Of a stretch of 39,771 nucleotides of DNA, positions 8,382-16,681 are shown in pieces (within the stretch, counting starts at the first letter, position 1; each line of letters starts with the position of its first letter). The DNA comes from Smithella sp. SCADC (GTDB lineage: Bacteria; Desulfobacterota; Syntrophia; Syntrophales; Smithellaceae): positions 1-39,771 of the forward strand of contig JQDQ01000132.1 in the NCBI GenBank assembly GCA_000747625.2, written 5' to 3'. The notes below the pieces were generated by a model, which worked only from the letters and a program-made list of their open reading frames with translations, had not been told where the DNA came from and did not search any database. The translations under genes were made by a program, and so were the position numbers.

Positions 8382-8635
8382 AAAGCCTCGGGGGCCGCGC
8401 ATCCTTCACGCGGGAAATATCATACCGTTGACCCTACCGAATTGATCCCACCTCAAAACCATATCGGCGACGCCACCGAATTGGTCAAACCGGCAAAATT
8501 ATCCTGTCAATAGTTTTTTTTGCACTGATTTGATTTTTTTTGCACGATCTTGCACTAAATCGCTCGTTTTCGTTTTCGCCCAAAACCCCATGATATAGCT
8601 GTGCCATAAAATTGACGCACTATATGGGGTTTTTT
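8382..8635 (+). promoter_or_regulatory. Regulatory gap before head genes
   Basis: The longest non-coding gap of the left half. It holds three copies of ACCG(AA)TTGRYC (near 8424, 8436 and 8475), then T8-GCAC twice and a third TTGCAC (8520, 8540 and 8550), spaced 20 and 10 bp so they lie on one face of the helix. It ends in a 10-bp inverted repeat plus T-run next to the gpW start. The composition suggests a regulated promoter for the structural operon, but I could not assign convincing -35/-10 boxes. Confidence 0.5.
8582..8635 (+). terminator. Terminator-like stem abutting gpW start
   Basis: AAAACCCCAT (8582-8591) pairs perfectly with ATGGGGTTTT (8624-8633) around a 32-nt loop, and the T-run continues to 8635, directly before ATG 8636. 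It has the form of an intrinsic terminator and would also bury the only purine-rich ribosome site (GGGG). It could attenuate transcription or translation of the head operon. Confidence 0.55.
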
Positions 8636-8854
8636 ATGGCGATCAAGACAACGCTCGAACAGATTGAAGAGGTCCAGGCCGCAATAACGAAAGTCATGGC
8701 CGGCCAGGACATCACCCTGAACGGCAAGCGGCTGACCTACGCCAATCTGACCGCCCTTGAGGCGCGGGAGCAAACTCTGCTGGCGCGTTACCGGGCCGAA
8801 ACCGGGTCAACAACCTTCCGCACATACGCTCATAACGGGGCATATTCCGAATGA
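8636..8854 (+). CDS. gpW-like head-tail joining protein
   Basis: 72 residues from ATG 8636. Lambda gpW has 68 residues and the same plan: N-terminal helix with regular charge (TTLEQIEEVQAAITKVMAGQ), a beta hairpin (DITLNGKRLTY) and a second helix (LTALEAREQTLLARY). It sits between terminase and portal, exactly where lambda W lies. gpW plugs the portal after packaging and forms the site for tail joining. An upstream in-frame TTG at 8612 lies in the terminator stem and is unlikely to be used. Confidence 0.85.
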   Translation: MAIKTTLEQIEEVQAAITKVMAGQDITLNGKRLTYANLTALEAREQTLLARYRAETGSTTFRTYAHNGAYSE

Positions 8855-10326
8855 AATGGACCGATAAGCTCCTCCGCTGGATAGCCCGGAAGGCCGTTGC
8901 GGCCACCCTCAAACGCTCCGAGTCCTATGCCGCCGCGAAATCTTCCCGCATGACCGGCAACTGGCTGGCTGCCTCCGATACCGTCAACAATATTATTTCC
9001 TCAAGCTCCGCCACGGTCCGCAACCGCATCCGGCAGCTTGTCAGGGACTTTCCGTATTTTGCGCGGGCTGTCAACGCCGCAGTTGACTACACAGTCGGGC
9101 CGGGCCTCGTCTATCAGGCCCGCATCCGCACCGGGCAGGACATTCAACTCGATCAGAAAGCCATCGACGCCGCCGAATCTGAATTCCAGTATTTCAATGA
9201 TGAAGCCGACGCCGAAGGCAAGCTCTCGTTCTTCGAGATGCAGCAACTCGCAAAGCGGCAAGACTGCGAATGCGGCGAATTTCTCTTAGTCCGGATCGAT
9301 AGGAAGATCATCGGCCGGAGATTTCCGATTTCATACCGAATGTACGAGCCTGACTGGCTGACCTCAAGCGTCACCTCCGTTGTCAAGAAAAACTCAGTCG
9401 ATCAGGGCGTCGAATACGACACCGCTTCCGGCATCATCGAGGCCTACCACTTCACGGACCCGGACGGATGGGGCAAGGCTGTCCGGGTTCCCGCCTCGCA
9501 TGTGATTCATGGGTTCAAGACCCTTCGTCCCGGCCAGCGGCGCGGAATTTCTGACCTGACCTGCGGTGTGCTGGTAGCAAAAGACCTCTCAAGCCTCATG
9601 GATTCCGAGTTGAGCGCGGCGAACATGGCCTCGAAATGGCTCGCCTTCGTCGAATCTGCTGACCCAATGGCCCGACAGATGGGCCTCCAGGCCTACGACG
9701 ACAACCTGAAAATCGAAGAACTTGAAAACGGCATCATTGAATATTTGAGGGCAGGCGAAAAAGTCACCCTCTCGAACAACCCCCGGCCCGGCGCGAATTT
9801 CTCACCCTTCGTCCGGCTGGTTCTCTGTATGTTTTCGGTTTCTTCCGGCATTCCTTACGAGATTCTTTCCGGCGACTACAAAGGCTTGAGCTTCACGAAC
9901 GGGAAAATGATCAGGAATGATTTTTCCCACGCCCTCCGGCCCCAAATCGCCCGCATGGTTCGCCACCTCTGCCTGCCTGTACTCGGTCAATGGATGGACG
10001 TTGCCGTTCTGTCCGGGCGGCTGAAATTTCCTGACTACTTTTCCGACCGATCCAAATATCTGCGCTCCGAATGGCAGTCCCCCGGCGCGGAAACCATCGA
10101 CCCGCTGCGCGAAACAAAAGCATGGGCCGAACAGATCAAGACCCGGCTGCGAAGCCCTCAAGAGTTCATCCGCAAGGTTACGGGCCGCGATCCCGAAGAG
10201 GTGCTGGATGAGATTCAGCAATTCGACGCTTGGATGAATGAGCGCGGACTGACCCTTGAAAAAGTCTCGAATGCCCTTGCCAACAACCCGGCCGCATTGG
10301 GCGCGGCTGAAACCACAAAGGAATAG
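8851..10326 (+). CDS. Portal protein, lambda (gpB) family
   Basis: 491 residues. Forms the ring at the capsid vertex through which DNA enters and the tail attaches. Features of lambda-type portals: DTVNNIISSSSATVRNRIRQ near the N terminus, ARAVNAAVDYTVGPG, a YHFTDPDGWGKAVRVPASHV stretch, FKTLRPGQRRGIS, and the late SSGIPYEILSGDYKGLSFTN block. Length is close to lambda gpB (533). It overlaps the gpW-like gene by four bases and is followed three bases later by the protease-capsid gene. Confidence 0.93.
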   Translation: MKWTDKLLRWIARKAVAATLKRSESYAAAKSSRMTGNWLAASDTVNNIISSSSATVRNRIRQLVRDFPYFARAVNAAVDYTVGPGLVYQARIRTGQDIQLDQKAIDAAESEFQYFNDEADAEGKLSFFEMQQLAKRQDCECGEFLLVRIDRKIIGRRFPISYRMYEPDWLTSSVTSVVKKNSVDQGVEYDTASGIIEAYHFTDPDGWGKAVRVPASHVIHGFKTLRPGQRRGISDLTCGVLVAKDLSSLMDSELSAANMASKWLAFVESADPMARQMGLQAYDDNLKIEELENGIIEYLRAGEKVTLSNNPRPGANFSPFVRLVLCMFSVSSGIPYEILSGDYKGLSFTNGKMIRNDFSHALRPQIARMVRHLCLPVLGQWMDVAVLSGRLKFPDYFSDRSKYLRSEWQSPGAETIDPLRETKAWAEQIKTRLRSPQEFIRKVTGRDPEEVLDEIQQFDAWMNERGLTLEKVSNALANNPAALGAAETTKE

Positions 10327-10329
10327 CAA

Positions 10330-12327
10330 ATGCCTGAACCTGATAAAACGCTCATCACCCGAGCAAGCGCCGATGTGGTTCCCTCGACTCTCAACGAGGA
10401 AACCCGAACCGTGACCGTGGTCGGCGCAACCGAAACCCCCTGCATGGTGTTCGACCCGGAGCGATGGGACGTGGTGAAAGAAGTCCTGCTGATGTCCGGC
10501 TGTCAAATTCCGCGCTCCGGCAAGATCCCGTTGACCGTTGAGCATGACCGCCACGCCTCCGCTGTGATTGGCTCATTCCAACGCCTGAGAGCGGAAGGAG
10601 ACCAGCTTGTCGGCGATGTCGTGATGTCAAGTTCAGACGATGCGGAACCGTTCTGGATCAAGCTCAAAGAGGGGCATCTGGACAAATTCAGCATCGTCTA
10701 CCCGATCACTGGCCGGGTCTCAACGTGGATTCCCGAAGGCGAAACCTCTGAAATCGAAGGCCGGACCTATACCGGCCCGATCCTGATTACTACCAAATGG
10801 ACGCCCCGATCTTTAGGGATCGTCCTTTACCCCGCCGATGAACGCGCCCAGGCGCGAAGCAAAGACGCAGTTACTCAAACCACTAGCAAAAGTGAGGAAA
10901 CGAAGATGAATGACAAACTGAGAAAATTCCTGGAGCGGTCCGGGCTACCTGCCACCGCAACCGAGGAAGAGGCCTGGGCTTTCATGGACACCCTGAAAAC
11001 CCCCGCCGACAAGGACAACGAGAGGAAAGAGGCTGAAAGGGCCGCCATCGAAGCGGAACGCGGCCGGGTTTCCGAGATCCGGGCCATGTGCGAGAAGGTC
11101 GGCGCGGCTGACCTGACCGACAAGCTCATCAAGGACGGTTCCGATCTGGATGCCGCCCGCGCTGCCGTGCTGGATCACATCGCAACGAAGCAGGCGCCTG
11201 ACCCCGGAACCCGCAAGGACATCACGCTCGGAGCCGATGAGCGCGACAAATACCGCTCGGCCTGTACCGATGCGCTGATGCTCCGGGGCGATCTGAAAAT
11301 TGAAACCCCCGCACCCGGCGCAACCGACCTGAGAGGCCTGAGTCTGGTAGAAATGGCCCGGCATTCTCTCCGCGTTGCCGGCCAGCCCTATTCCGGCCGG
11401 CCGCTGGAAATGGTTGGACGTGCGCTCACCACCTCTGACTTTCCTTACATCCTGGCGAACGTGGCCCACAAAGCCCTGTTTGAGGGATTCGAGACCGCCG
11501 ACGAAACGTGGAATATCTGGTGCGCCACCGGGTCCGTGTCCGATTTCAAAACCCATTACAGCCAGAGGATCAGCGAAACCGACGATCTGGAAACCATCGG
11601 CGACGGCGAAGAATACAAGTACGGCAGCCAGACCGAGGCGCAGGAATCCTACGCCATTGCCACCTACGGCAAACTGTTCGCAATCACACGCCAGACGATC
11701 ATCAACGACGACCTGAACGCCATCCTCCGCGTGAGCGCGAGAGGCGAAGCGGCCGCCCGCAAGATCGGCGACGTGGCTTATGCCGTTCTGACCGACAACG
11801 CCGATATGGGCGATGGCGTGGACCTGTTTCACGCGACGCACAGCAACTTCATCGACAACGGTTCCGGCGGCGCTCCCGGTGTTGCCACCATCGGCGCGGG
11901 AATCCTCGCGATGGGAACGCAGACCGACGCGAAAGGCCTCCGACGGCTGAACATCCGGCCGCAGTTCTTCATTGCTCCGAAAGCCCTTGAAGGCACGGCA
12001 GAAGTGTTTTTCAGGTCCGAGCGTTTCAGCGACGCCTCAACCATCGCAACGGATAGCTCAATGGCATCAACCCAGGTCAACCCGTATTCCGGCAGCTATT
12101 TCACCCGCGTCTATGACCCCCGGCTCGATGATGACGATACGGCCGCCTGGTATCTGGCAGCCAAGAAAGGAAAAACCGTTACCGTGTTCTTCCTCGACGG
12201 CGTTCAGACCCCGTATCTGGAAACGCAGAACGGCTGGAGCGTGGATGGCGTGGAATACAAGGTCCGGATCGATGCGGGCGCGAAAGCCCTTGACTGGCGC
12301 GGCCTGTACTTCAACGACGGCAACTAA
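10330..12327 (+). CDS. Prohead protease / major capsid protein fusion
   Basis: 665 residues combining two normally separate genes. Residues about 1-180 are an HK97-type prohead serine protease: LTVEHDRHASAV with H72 and KFSIVYPI with S121 fit the catalytic pair. A charged helical stretch (about 195-290) probably acts as scaffold. The remainder is an HK97-fold major capsid protein (LSLVEMARHSLRVAG, TYGKLFAITRQTIINDDLNA, DGVDLFHATHSN). Fused protease/capsid proteins are a known phage type; self-cleavage would release the parts. The linker carries a MND start-like sequence after TKSEETK (about residue 190), so internal initiation is also possible. Confidence 0.9.
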   Translation: MPEPDKTLITRASADVVPSTLNEETRTVTVVGATETPCMVFDPERWDVVKEVLLMSGCQIPRSGKIPLTVEHDRHASAVIGSFQRLRAEGDQLVGDVVMSSSDDAEPFWIKLKEGHLDKFSIVYPITGRVSTWIPEGETSEIEGRTYTGPILITTKWTPRSLGIVLYPADERAQARSKDAVTQTTSKSEETKMNDKLRKFLERSGLPATATEEEAWAFMDTLKTPADKDNERKEAERAAIEAERGRVSEIRAMCEKVGAADLTDKLIKDGSDLDAARAAVLDHIATKQAPDPGTRKDITLGADERDKYRSACTDALMLRGDLKIETPAPGATDLRGLSLVEMARHSLRVAGQPYSGRPLEMVGRALTTSDFPYILANVAHKALFEGFETADETWNIWCATGSVSDFKTHYSQRISETDDLETIGDGEEYKYGSQTEAQESYAIATYGKLFAITRQTIINDDLNAILRVSARGEAAARKIGDVAYAVLTDNADMGDGVDLFHATHSNFIDNGSGGAPGVATIGAGILAMGTQTDAKGLRRLNIRPQFFIAPKALEGTAEVFFRSERFSDASTIATDSSMASTQVNPYSGSYFTRVYDPRLDDDDTAAWYLAAKKGKTVTVFFLDGVQTPYLETQNGWSVDGVEYKVRIDAGAKALDWRGLYFNDGN

Positions 12328-12358
12328 TTCAACCTCTTGATTATAAGGAGAAAATAAA

Positions 12359-13345
12359 ATGGGTACAAACTTCATTCAACCCGGAGTGGACATCAAGCTG
12401 GCGACCGGCTCAGGTCTCAGCGCGAATGATCCCTTCCTTTACGGCGATTTCCTGCCCTGCGTCCTGATGACCGACGCGGAAACGGCCTCGCCCTATTATG
12501 CGGTATGCCGGACTTCCGGGGTCTTTGACCTCAGCGTCAAGGCAAACAACGGCAGTGCTTCCGCAGTGGCCGTGGGCGATCAGATTTTTTACACCGCCGA
12601 ATCAACCCCGAAGCTCGACAAGGTTGCAACCGGCAAGCCTTTTGGCGTGGCCCTTGAGGCCATCGGCTCCGGCGAAACGGCAACCATTCAGGTTCGCTTG
12701 AATGGCTTCTACTTCCCTGACGGCGCGATTGCTACCGATGACCTCGCAGACGATGCGGTTACGCTGGCGAAACTCTACGCCATCGCTCAGGGGTCTATCA
12801 TCGTGGGCGGGGCAGATAACGCTCCGACCGCTCTGGCCGCGAAAACCTCCGGGCAAATCCTCATCGGCGATGGAACCGATTTGAAATCCGTTGCGATGTC
12901 CGGCGATGTGACCATTGGCGCAACCGGCGCAACTACCATCGGCGCGGGCAAGGTCGAATCGTCCATGCTCGCAAACGGCGCGGGTGTTGCGGCCCTTCTG
13001 ACCGCAGGCCTTGGCGGATCTGTGTCAGTCACGAAGACAGACGCCGCGACCACAACCGTTATCGCAGCCAACGCCACGAAAGACCGCGCCTGCCTCGTGC
13101 TGGTGACAGTCGATGAGACTTACGCCATCGGAACCGGCACGCTTCCCACCGTGAAAATCGGCGAAGACGACACCATTGAGAAGTGTATGGCGGGCACGGT
13201 GCTCGATGACGAGGCCGCCGGAACCGTGCTGGCCTTCGCATTCACGAATACCGCAACCAAAAAAATCATCGTCACCACAACCGCCGCTGTGGGTGACTCC
13301 ACCGGCGGCTGCTCGATCACCGTGCTGGCAATACCGACCACTTAA
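12359..13345 (+). CDS. Capsid decoration protein (DUF2190-like) with extra C-terminal domains
   Basis: 328 residues, AAGGAG ribosome site. Residues 1-115 match the DUF2190 pattern of small head proteins downstream of capsid genes (FIQPGVDIKLATGSGL, then GDQIFYT, KPFGVALEAIGSGETATIQV). The rest is repeat-rich and fibre-like: AIATDDLADDAVTLAKL, then SGQILIGDGTDLKSVAMSGD and GDVTIGATGATTIGAGKV, ending in a beta-rich domain (about 215-328). It probably decorates the head surface; the extension may bind surfaces or be displayed. Confidence 0.75.
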   Translation: MGTNFIQPGVDIKLATGSGLSANDPFLYGDFLPCVLMTDAETASPYYAVCRTSGVFDLSVKANNGSASAVAVGDQIFYTAESTPKLDKVATGKPFGVALEAIGSGETATIQVRLNGFYFPDGAIATDDLADDAVTLAKLYAIAQGSIIVGGADNAPTALAAKTSGQILIGDGTDLKSVAMSGDVTIGATGATTIGAGKVESSMLANGAGVAALLTAGLGGSVSVTKTDAATTTVIAANATKDRACLVLVTVDETYAIGTGTLPTVKIGEDDTIEKCMAGTVLDDEAAGTVLAFAFTNTATKKIIVTTTAAVGDSTGGCSITVLAIPTT

Positions 13346-13394
13346 AACTGACGCGGGCGCTCGGTGATCCGGGCGCTCGCTGAAACGAGCTGAT

Positions 13395-13697
13395 ATGTCT
13401 GAACCCTTCGACAGTATGGTCGCTGACGTTTTCGCTACCTTAGGCACGGCCGCCGTTTTCACCCCGGCGGCCGGGTCCGAGGTCTCACTGAATGTCAGCC
13501 TTGAGGTCGAACACTTCGCCGACCCGGGCGGCTATCAGGCTCAGGTGGCCGGGACGGTAACGGAAATCGAATACCTGATTGCCGATATCGGCCGGGTGGC
13601 TGTCATCGGCGAAACTTTCACAGTTGGCTCAACGGTCTACACGGTCCAGCAGGAAATCGAGAACGATGGCCTCACGTCAAAGGTGATTGTCCGATGA
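13395..13697 (+). CDS. Head-tail connector (gpFII-like)
   Basis: 100 residues, beta-rich, ending VAVIGETFTVGSTVYTVQQE and VIVR, the pattern of lambda FII-type joining proteins (GDTL.IGE..F.V). It lies between the decoration protein and the tail Z-like gene, as in lambda-type maps. The role in completing the head and docking the tail is inferred from position and fold style. It overlaps the next gene by four bases. Confidence 0.6.
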   Translation: MSEPFDSMVADVFATLGTAAVFTPAAGSEVSLNVSLEVEHFADPGGYQAQVAGTVTEIEYLIADIGRVAVIGETFTVGSTVYTVQQEIENDGLTSKVIVR

Positions 13698-14314
13698 ATA
13701 TCGAGCTGAATCAGGATCAATTCCGAGATGTTCAGGCGATGCTTGCCGATATCCCGAAAGGCGCATTGAGGGTCACGGTCCGGGCGATCAATCACACGCT
13801 CGGCACGACAAAGACTCTGGCGGCCAAAGAGATCGGAATGCGGATGAACCTGACTCAGACGCGCATCAAGGCCGATTTAAAAACGGACAATGCGAATTAC
13901 TCAAACCCTTCCGGCAAGCTGGCAGCCACCGGAGAACCGATTTCATTGACCACTTTTTCAGGCACCCGGCAAACGCTCAAGGGCGTATCCGTTCAGGTTT
14001 TGACTACTACTCCGCGAACTTTGCTCAAACACGCATTTATCGGCACTTCCCACAACTCGCAGCAGGCCTTCTGGCGCAAGTGGACCGGGACCCGAACCGC
14101 AGTCAAGCCGGGTATGAAATACGGGCGGCTGCCGTATGACTACCGGCATCCGCTTGAACGCCTGACCGGGCCTCGAATCGAAGACATTTACTCGAAGCCC
14201 GAAGTCATAGGCGCGGTGATTACAAAGGCAGGCGTCAAGCTCCATGAGCGCCTAGACCACGAAGCCAATTACTTACTAAGTCAATATCAATCCAAGCTCT
14301 ACGGGGCCGATTAA
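13694..14314 (+). CDS. Minor tail protein Z-like
   Basis: 206 residues. The start (MNIELNQDQFRDVQAMLADI), RAINHTLGTTKTLAAKEIG and TQTRIKADLK are typical of the phage minor tail protein Z family (lambda gpZ, 192 residues), which helps terminate and connect the tail. The basic composition and the position between connector and terminator agree. The stop overlaps the next start by one base. Confidence 0.8.
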   Translation: MNIELNQDQFRDVQAMLADIPKGALRVTVRAINHTLGTTKTLAAKEIGMRMNLTQTRIKADLKTDNANYSNPSGKLAATGEPISLTTFSGTRQTLKGVSVQVLTTTPRTLLKHAFIGTSHNSQQAFWRKWTGTRTAVKPGMKYGRLPYDYRHPLERLTGPRIEDIYSKPEVIGAVITKAGVKLHERLDHEANYLLSQYQSKLYGAD

Positions 14315-15012
14315 TGACCGACACGATCCGACACAGAATAATCGCCGCCCTCGCTGACCGGGCGCTTGATATCCGAACCGCCAACGGCTTCACCTCTGAT
14401 CTGGGGTCAAGCGTTCAGGTCGGCATTGCTCCGCTTGCAGGCAACGGCATTGCGATCTGGCCGGGCGATGAAACCGCCGAGGTCGATAAATACGGGCGCT
14501 GCATCAACACGATGCCGGTCACGGTTGAGGCGATTTCCTCTTTAGGATCCTCAACCCCCTCGGCAGTTCTTGAGCCTGTTCTGGGCGACCTCATCGAGGC
14601 ATTCACCGGCGAAGAGATCACGCTGGCATTCACCACCGGCGGCTCTGAAATCGAATTGGCCGATACCATCACCGGCCACACCTCGAAGCAGACCGGCTAT
14701 GTCGTTGCCGTATCCGTAACCTCCGGCACATGGGCGGGCGGGAATGCGGCTGGAACGCTGACCCTTCGGCGGGTAACCGGCAATTTCACATCCGGCGAAA
14801 ATCTGAAAGTGGGCGCGGTCGTATCAGCCAAAGCCGGCGCATGGGATGGGTCAACGGCTGAAGCTCTGGCCTGCGGCGATCTGGCAAGATCCATCCGCTA
14901 CACGGCGGGCGGCGCTCAGACATACCCGGAACCGGGCGGCGCTCGAACCGGGGCGCGGGCGCAATTCGAAATCAAATATGAAACGAAGCGCGGCAATCCA
15001 TACGCGCAATAA
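14314..15012 (+). CDS. Tail terminator-like protein (gpU type) with inserted domain
   Basis: 232 residues. Residues 1-105 (TIRHRIIAALADRALDIRTA, VTVEAISS, EPVLGDLIEAF) and the C-terminal 45 residues (ARSIRYTAGGAQTYPEPGGA, then RAQFEIKYETKRGNPY) together make a gpU-like tail terminator that caps the tail tube. Between them (about 115-185) is a beta-rich insert, GYVVAVSVTSGTWAGGNAAG with FTSGENLKVG, of the kind seen in fibre proteins. Lambda gpU has 131 residues, so the extra length equals the insert. Confidence 0.7.
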   Translation: MTDTIRHRIIAALADRALDIRTANGFTSDLGSSVQVGIAPLAGNGIAIWPGDETAEVDKYGRCINTMPVTVEAISSLGSSTPSAVLEPVLGDLIEAFTGEEITLAFTTGGSEIELADTITGHTSKQTGYVVAVSVTSGTWAGGNAAGTLTLRRVTGNFTSGENLKVGAVVSAKAGAWDGSTAEALACGDLARSIRYTAGGAQTYPEPGGARTGARAQFEIKYETKRGNPYAQ

Positions 15013-15039
15013 ACCACTAAAATATTAGGAGAATAAATC

Positions 15040-16065
15040 ATGTCTGATCCCGCAGTATATTACGAGGCAGCCCAGACGGCGGTAGCGGCCACCGCGCTGA
15101 CCGATTCCGGCGACGCCACCATTTTCACCTCTGCTGTCAATTTCTGGAGTGGCCGATCCGGCTACACTCCGACCATCCTTCCCAACGGCATAATTTCCGG
15201 TGCCGTGGTGTCTGCCGGCGTGGCCGACGATGCCGTGCGCGTGACGGCGTGTTCATGCAACCTGAACGGGGTCGTGCTGACCGGCGCAACAGAAATCGCC
15301 GCAGTCACAGACGACTCGTTGACCATCACCCGCGAAATAACGAATGGCTATCTGAAATCATCGCTCACGATCACCTCTGGCGGCGCATACGCAATCGTTG
15401 ACGGTACGGCCCATGCAACCGCCCACAGCACGACACGCGGCGCGGACGGCGGGCCTCCGTGGATTCCGACCACATCCATCGAGGTCGCGCAAATCTGGAC
15501 CACGAGCAATTCATCTGCCGCGATTGCCTCGACGGAAATTTATCAGGTTATCGGCACTCACAAGGAGATGAGCAACTATCCCACGCATTCAGTTCAGTAT
15601 GCCTCGGTTGCATCCGGAGCCCTCGGCTATGCCGGGGTGACGTTTGACGCGGCGATGCCTGAGATTCACAGCGACGATGCCGGAACCTCAACGGCAACGA
15701 AGAAGGTTTACGCGACCTACTACACGCCGACTTTCGCCATGATCAGCAAGACCTCCGATTTCAAGCGTCCGGCGAACAGTAAGAGCATTTCTTCTACTGA
15801 GTATTACGGCGGCGCAAAAGGAAAGGTTTCGACCTCTCTGGGCGCGGGATCGTTCAAGGTGTTGTCCGATACCCTGGGCGAAGGCCTGCTCAGCTATGAG
15901 GGTCAAAAGCTCTGGTTCAAATTTTACCCGGATCGCTTGGACACGGACGTTTACGTCATCGCTCAAGGCTACCTCGGAGTGACCGAGACATTCGACACGG
16001 ACGGCAGCTACACCGCTGACTGCGTGATCGCGGCTGAAGCTCAGGGCGAGAGGGTTACGAATTAA
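15040..16065 (+). CDS. Major tail (tube) protein
   Basis: 341 residues, ribosome site TTAGGAGAATAA. Located between the terminator and the frameshifted chaperone pair, where lambda V lies. The C-terminal half (SYEGQKLWFKFYPDRLDTDV, GYLGVTETFDTDGSYTADCV) is typical of tail tube proteins; the N-terminal part contains Ala/Thr-rich beta segments and a possible inserted domain (about 30-120). It would polymerise around the tape measure to form the tail tube. Confidence 0.8.
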   Translation: MSDPAVYYEAAQTAVAATALTDSGDATIFTSAVNFWSGRSGYTPTILPNGIISGAVVSAGVADDAVRVTACSCNLNGVVLTGATEIAAVTDDSLTITREITNGYLKSSLTITSGGAYAIVDGTAHATAHSTTRGADGGPPWIPTTSIEVAQIWTTSNSSAAIASTEIYQVIGTHKEMSNYPTHSVQYASVASGALGYAGVTFDAAMPEIHSDDAGTSTATKKVYATYYTPTFAMISKTSDFKRPANSKSISSTEYYGGAKGKVSTSLGAGSFKVLSDTLGEGLLSYEGQKLWFKFYPDRLDTDVYVIAQGYLGVTETFDTDGSYTADCVIAAEAQGERVTN

Positions 16066-16541
16066 TGGCCTTCAATCCCGAAAAATACATGACGGATGAG
16101 TTCGAGGACCGGGTGATTGACTACCCGGTCCCGGACCTGGCCCCCTGGTGTGACGGCGAGGCGGTGTTCAAGCTCCGTGGCCTGACCGGTGTCGAACTGG
16201 CCCAGGTGCGCGAAAACCTGAACCGGCGCAAAGCCGCTCAGAAGCTCCTTGGTGAAGCGGAATCCAAGAGCCTTGACAAAGCCATCACCGATGCGGCGCG
16301 GGTGATCCTTGGGCTTGTGGGCGACAAAATACCGGAAGAGCATGCCAGATTCATCGACATGGTGGTCTTCGGCTGTGTCGAACCCAAGATGGATTTGCAG
16401 GCAGCCGTGGCGCTTGGAAAGAATCACCCGGTCGAATTCAGCGGCATTGCAAATCAGATCATGATGCTGACCGGCCAGGGGCGCTCCGCAAAAAAAAAGC
16501 CCTCAGCCTCTGGGGAGATCCAGGCGTCCGAACCTGCCTGA
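16065..16541 (+). CDS. Tail assembly chaperone (gpG-like)
   Basis: 158 residues. In lambda-type phages this chaperone coats the tape measure before tube assembly. The sequence (GEAVFKLRGLTGVELAQVRE; later FIDMVVFGCVEPKMDLQAAV; ANQIMMLTGQG) fits the gpG-like group. Its last codons cross a run of nine A (16490-16498), the site at which a fraction of ribosomes should slip to make the longer GT form. Confidence 0.82.
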   Translation: MAFNPEKYMTDEFEDRVIDYPVPDLAPWCDGEAVFKLRGLTGVELAQVRENLNRRKAAQKLLGEAESKSLDKAITDAARVILGLVGDKIPEEHARFIDMVVFGCVEPKMDLQAAVALGKNHPVEFSGIANQIMMLTGQGRSAKKKPSASGEIQASEPA

Positions 16542-16681
16542 CCCTGGCCGATGCGCGGGGCCGGTTTCTCTACGAGATCCGGCCCGACATCTTCCCCCAA
16601 GGCTGGATGACCGACACCGAGTTGGAGCTTTGGGGCCTGTTTTACGAGGATCGCAACAAGAAGCGGAACGCTCATGGCTGA
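16065..16681 (+). CDS. Tail assembly chaperone GT fusion, by -1 frameshift
   Basis: After a -1 slip in A9 (16490-16498) the reading continues as ALSLWGDPGVRTCLTLADAR, then GRFLYEIRPDIFPQGWMTDT, to TGA 16679-16681, giving about 205 residues. The extension has no start of its own and ends overlapping the tape measure ATG (16674), just as lambda T does. The T-like part recruits the tube protein to the tape measure. The slip site is a homopolymer rather than lambda's GGGAAAG. Seen in sequence: the slip site and coherent second frame. Inferred: actual frameshifting. Confidence 0.82.

Noticed and set aside
9802-10554. Long minus-strand open frames under the portal, capsid and tape measure genes
   Set aside because: They are shadows of GC-rich plus-strand genes, with no ribosome sites and no sensible protein patterns.
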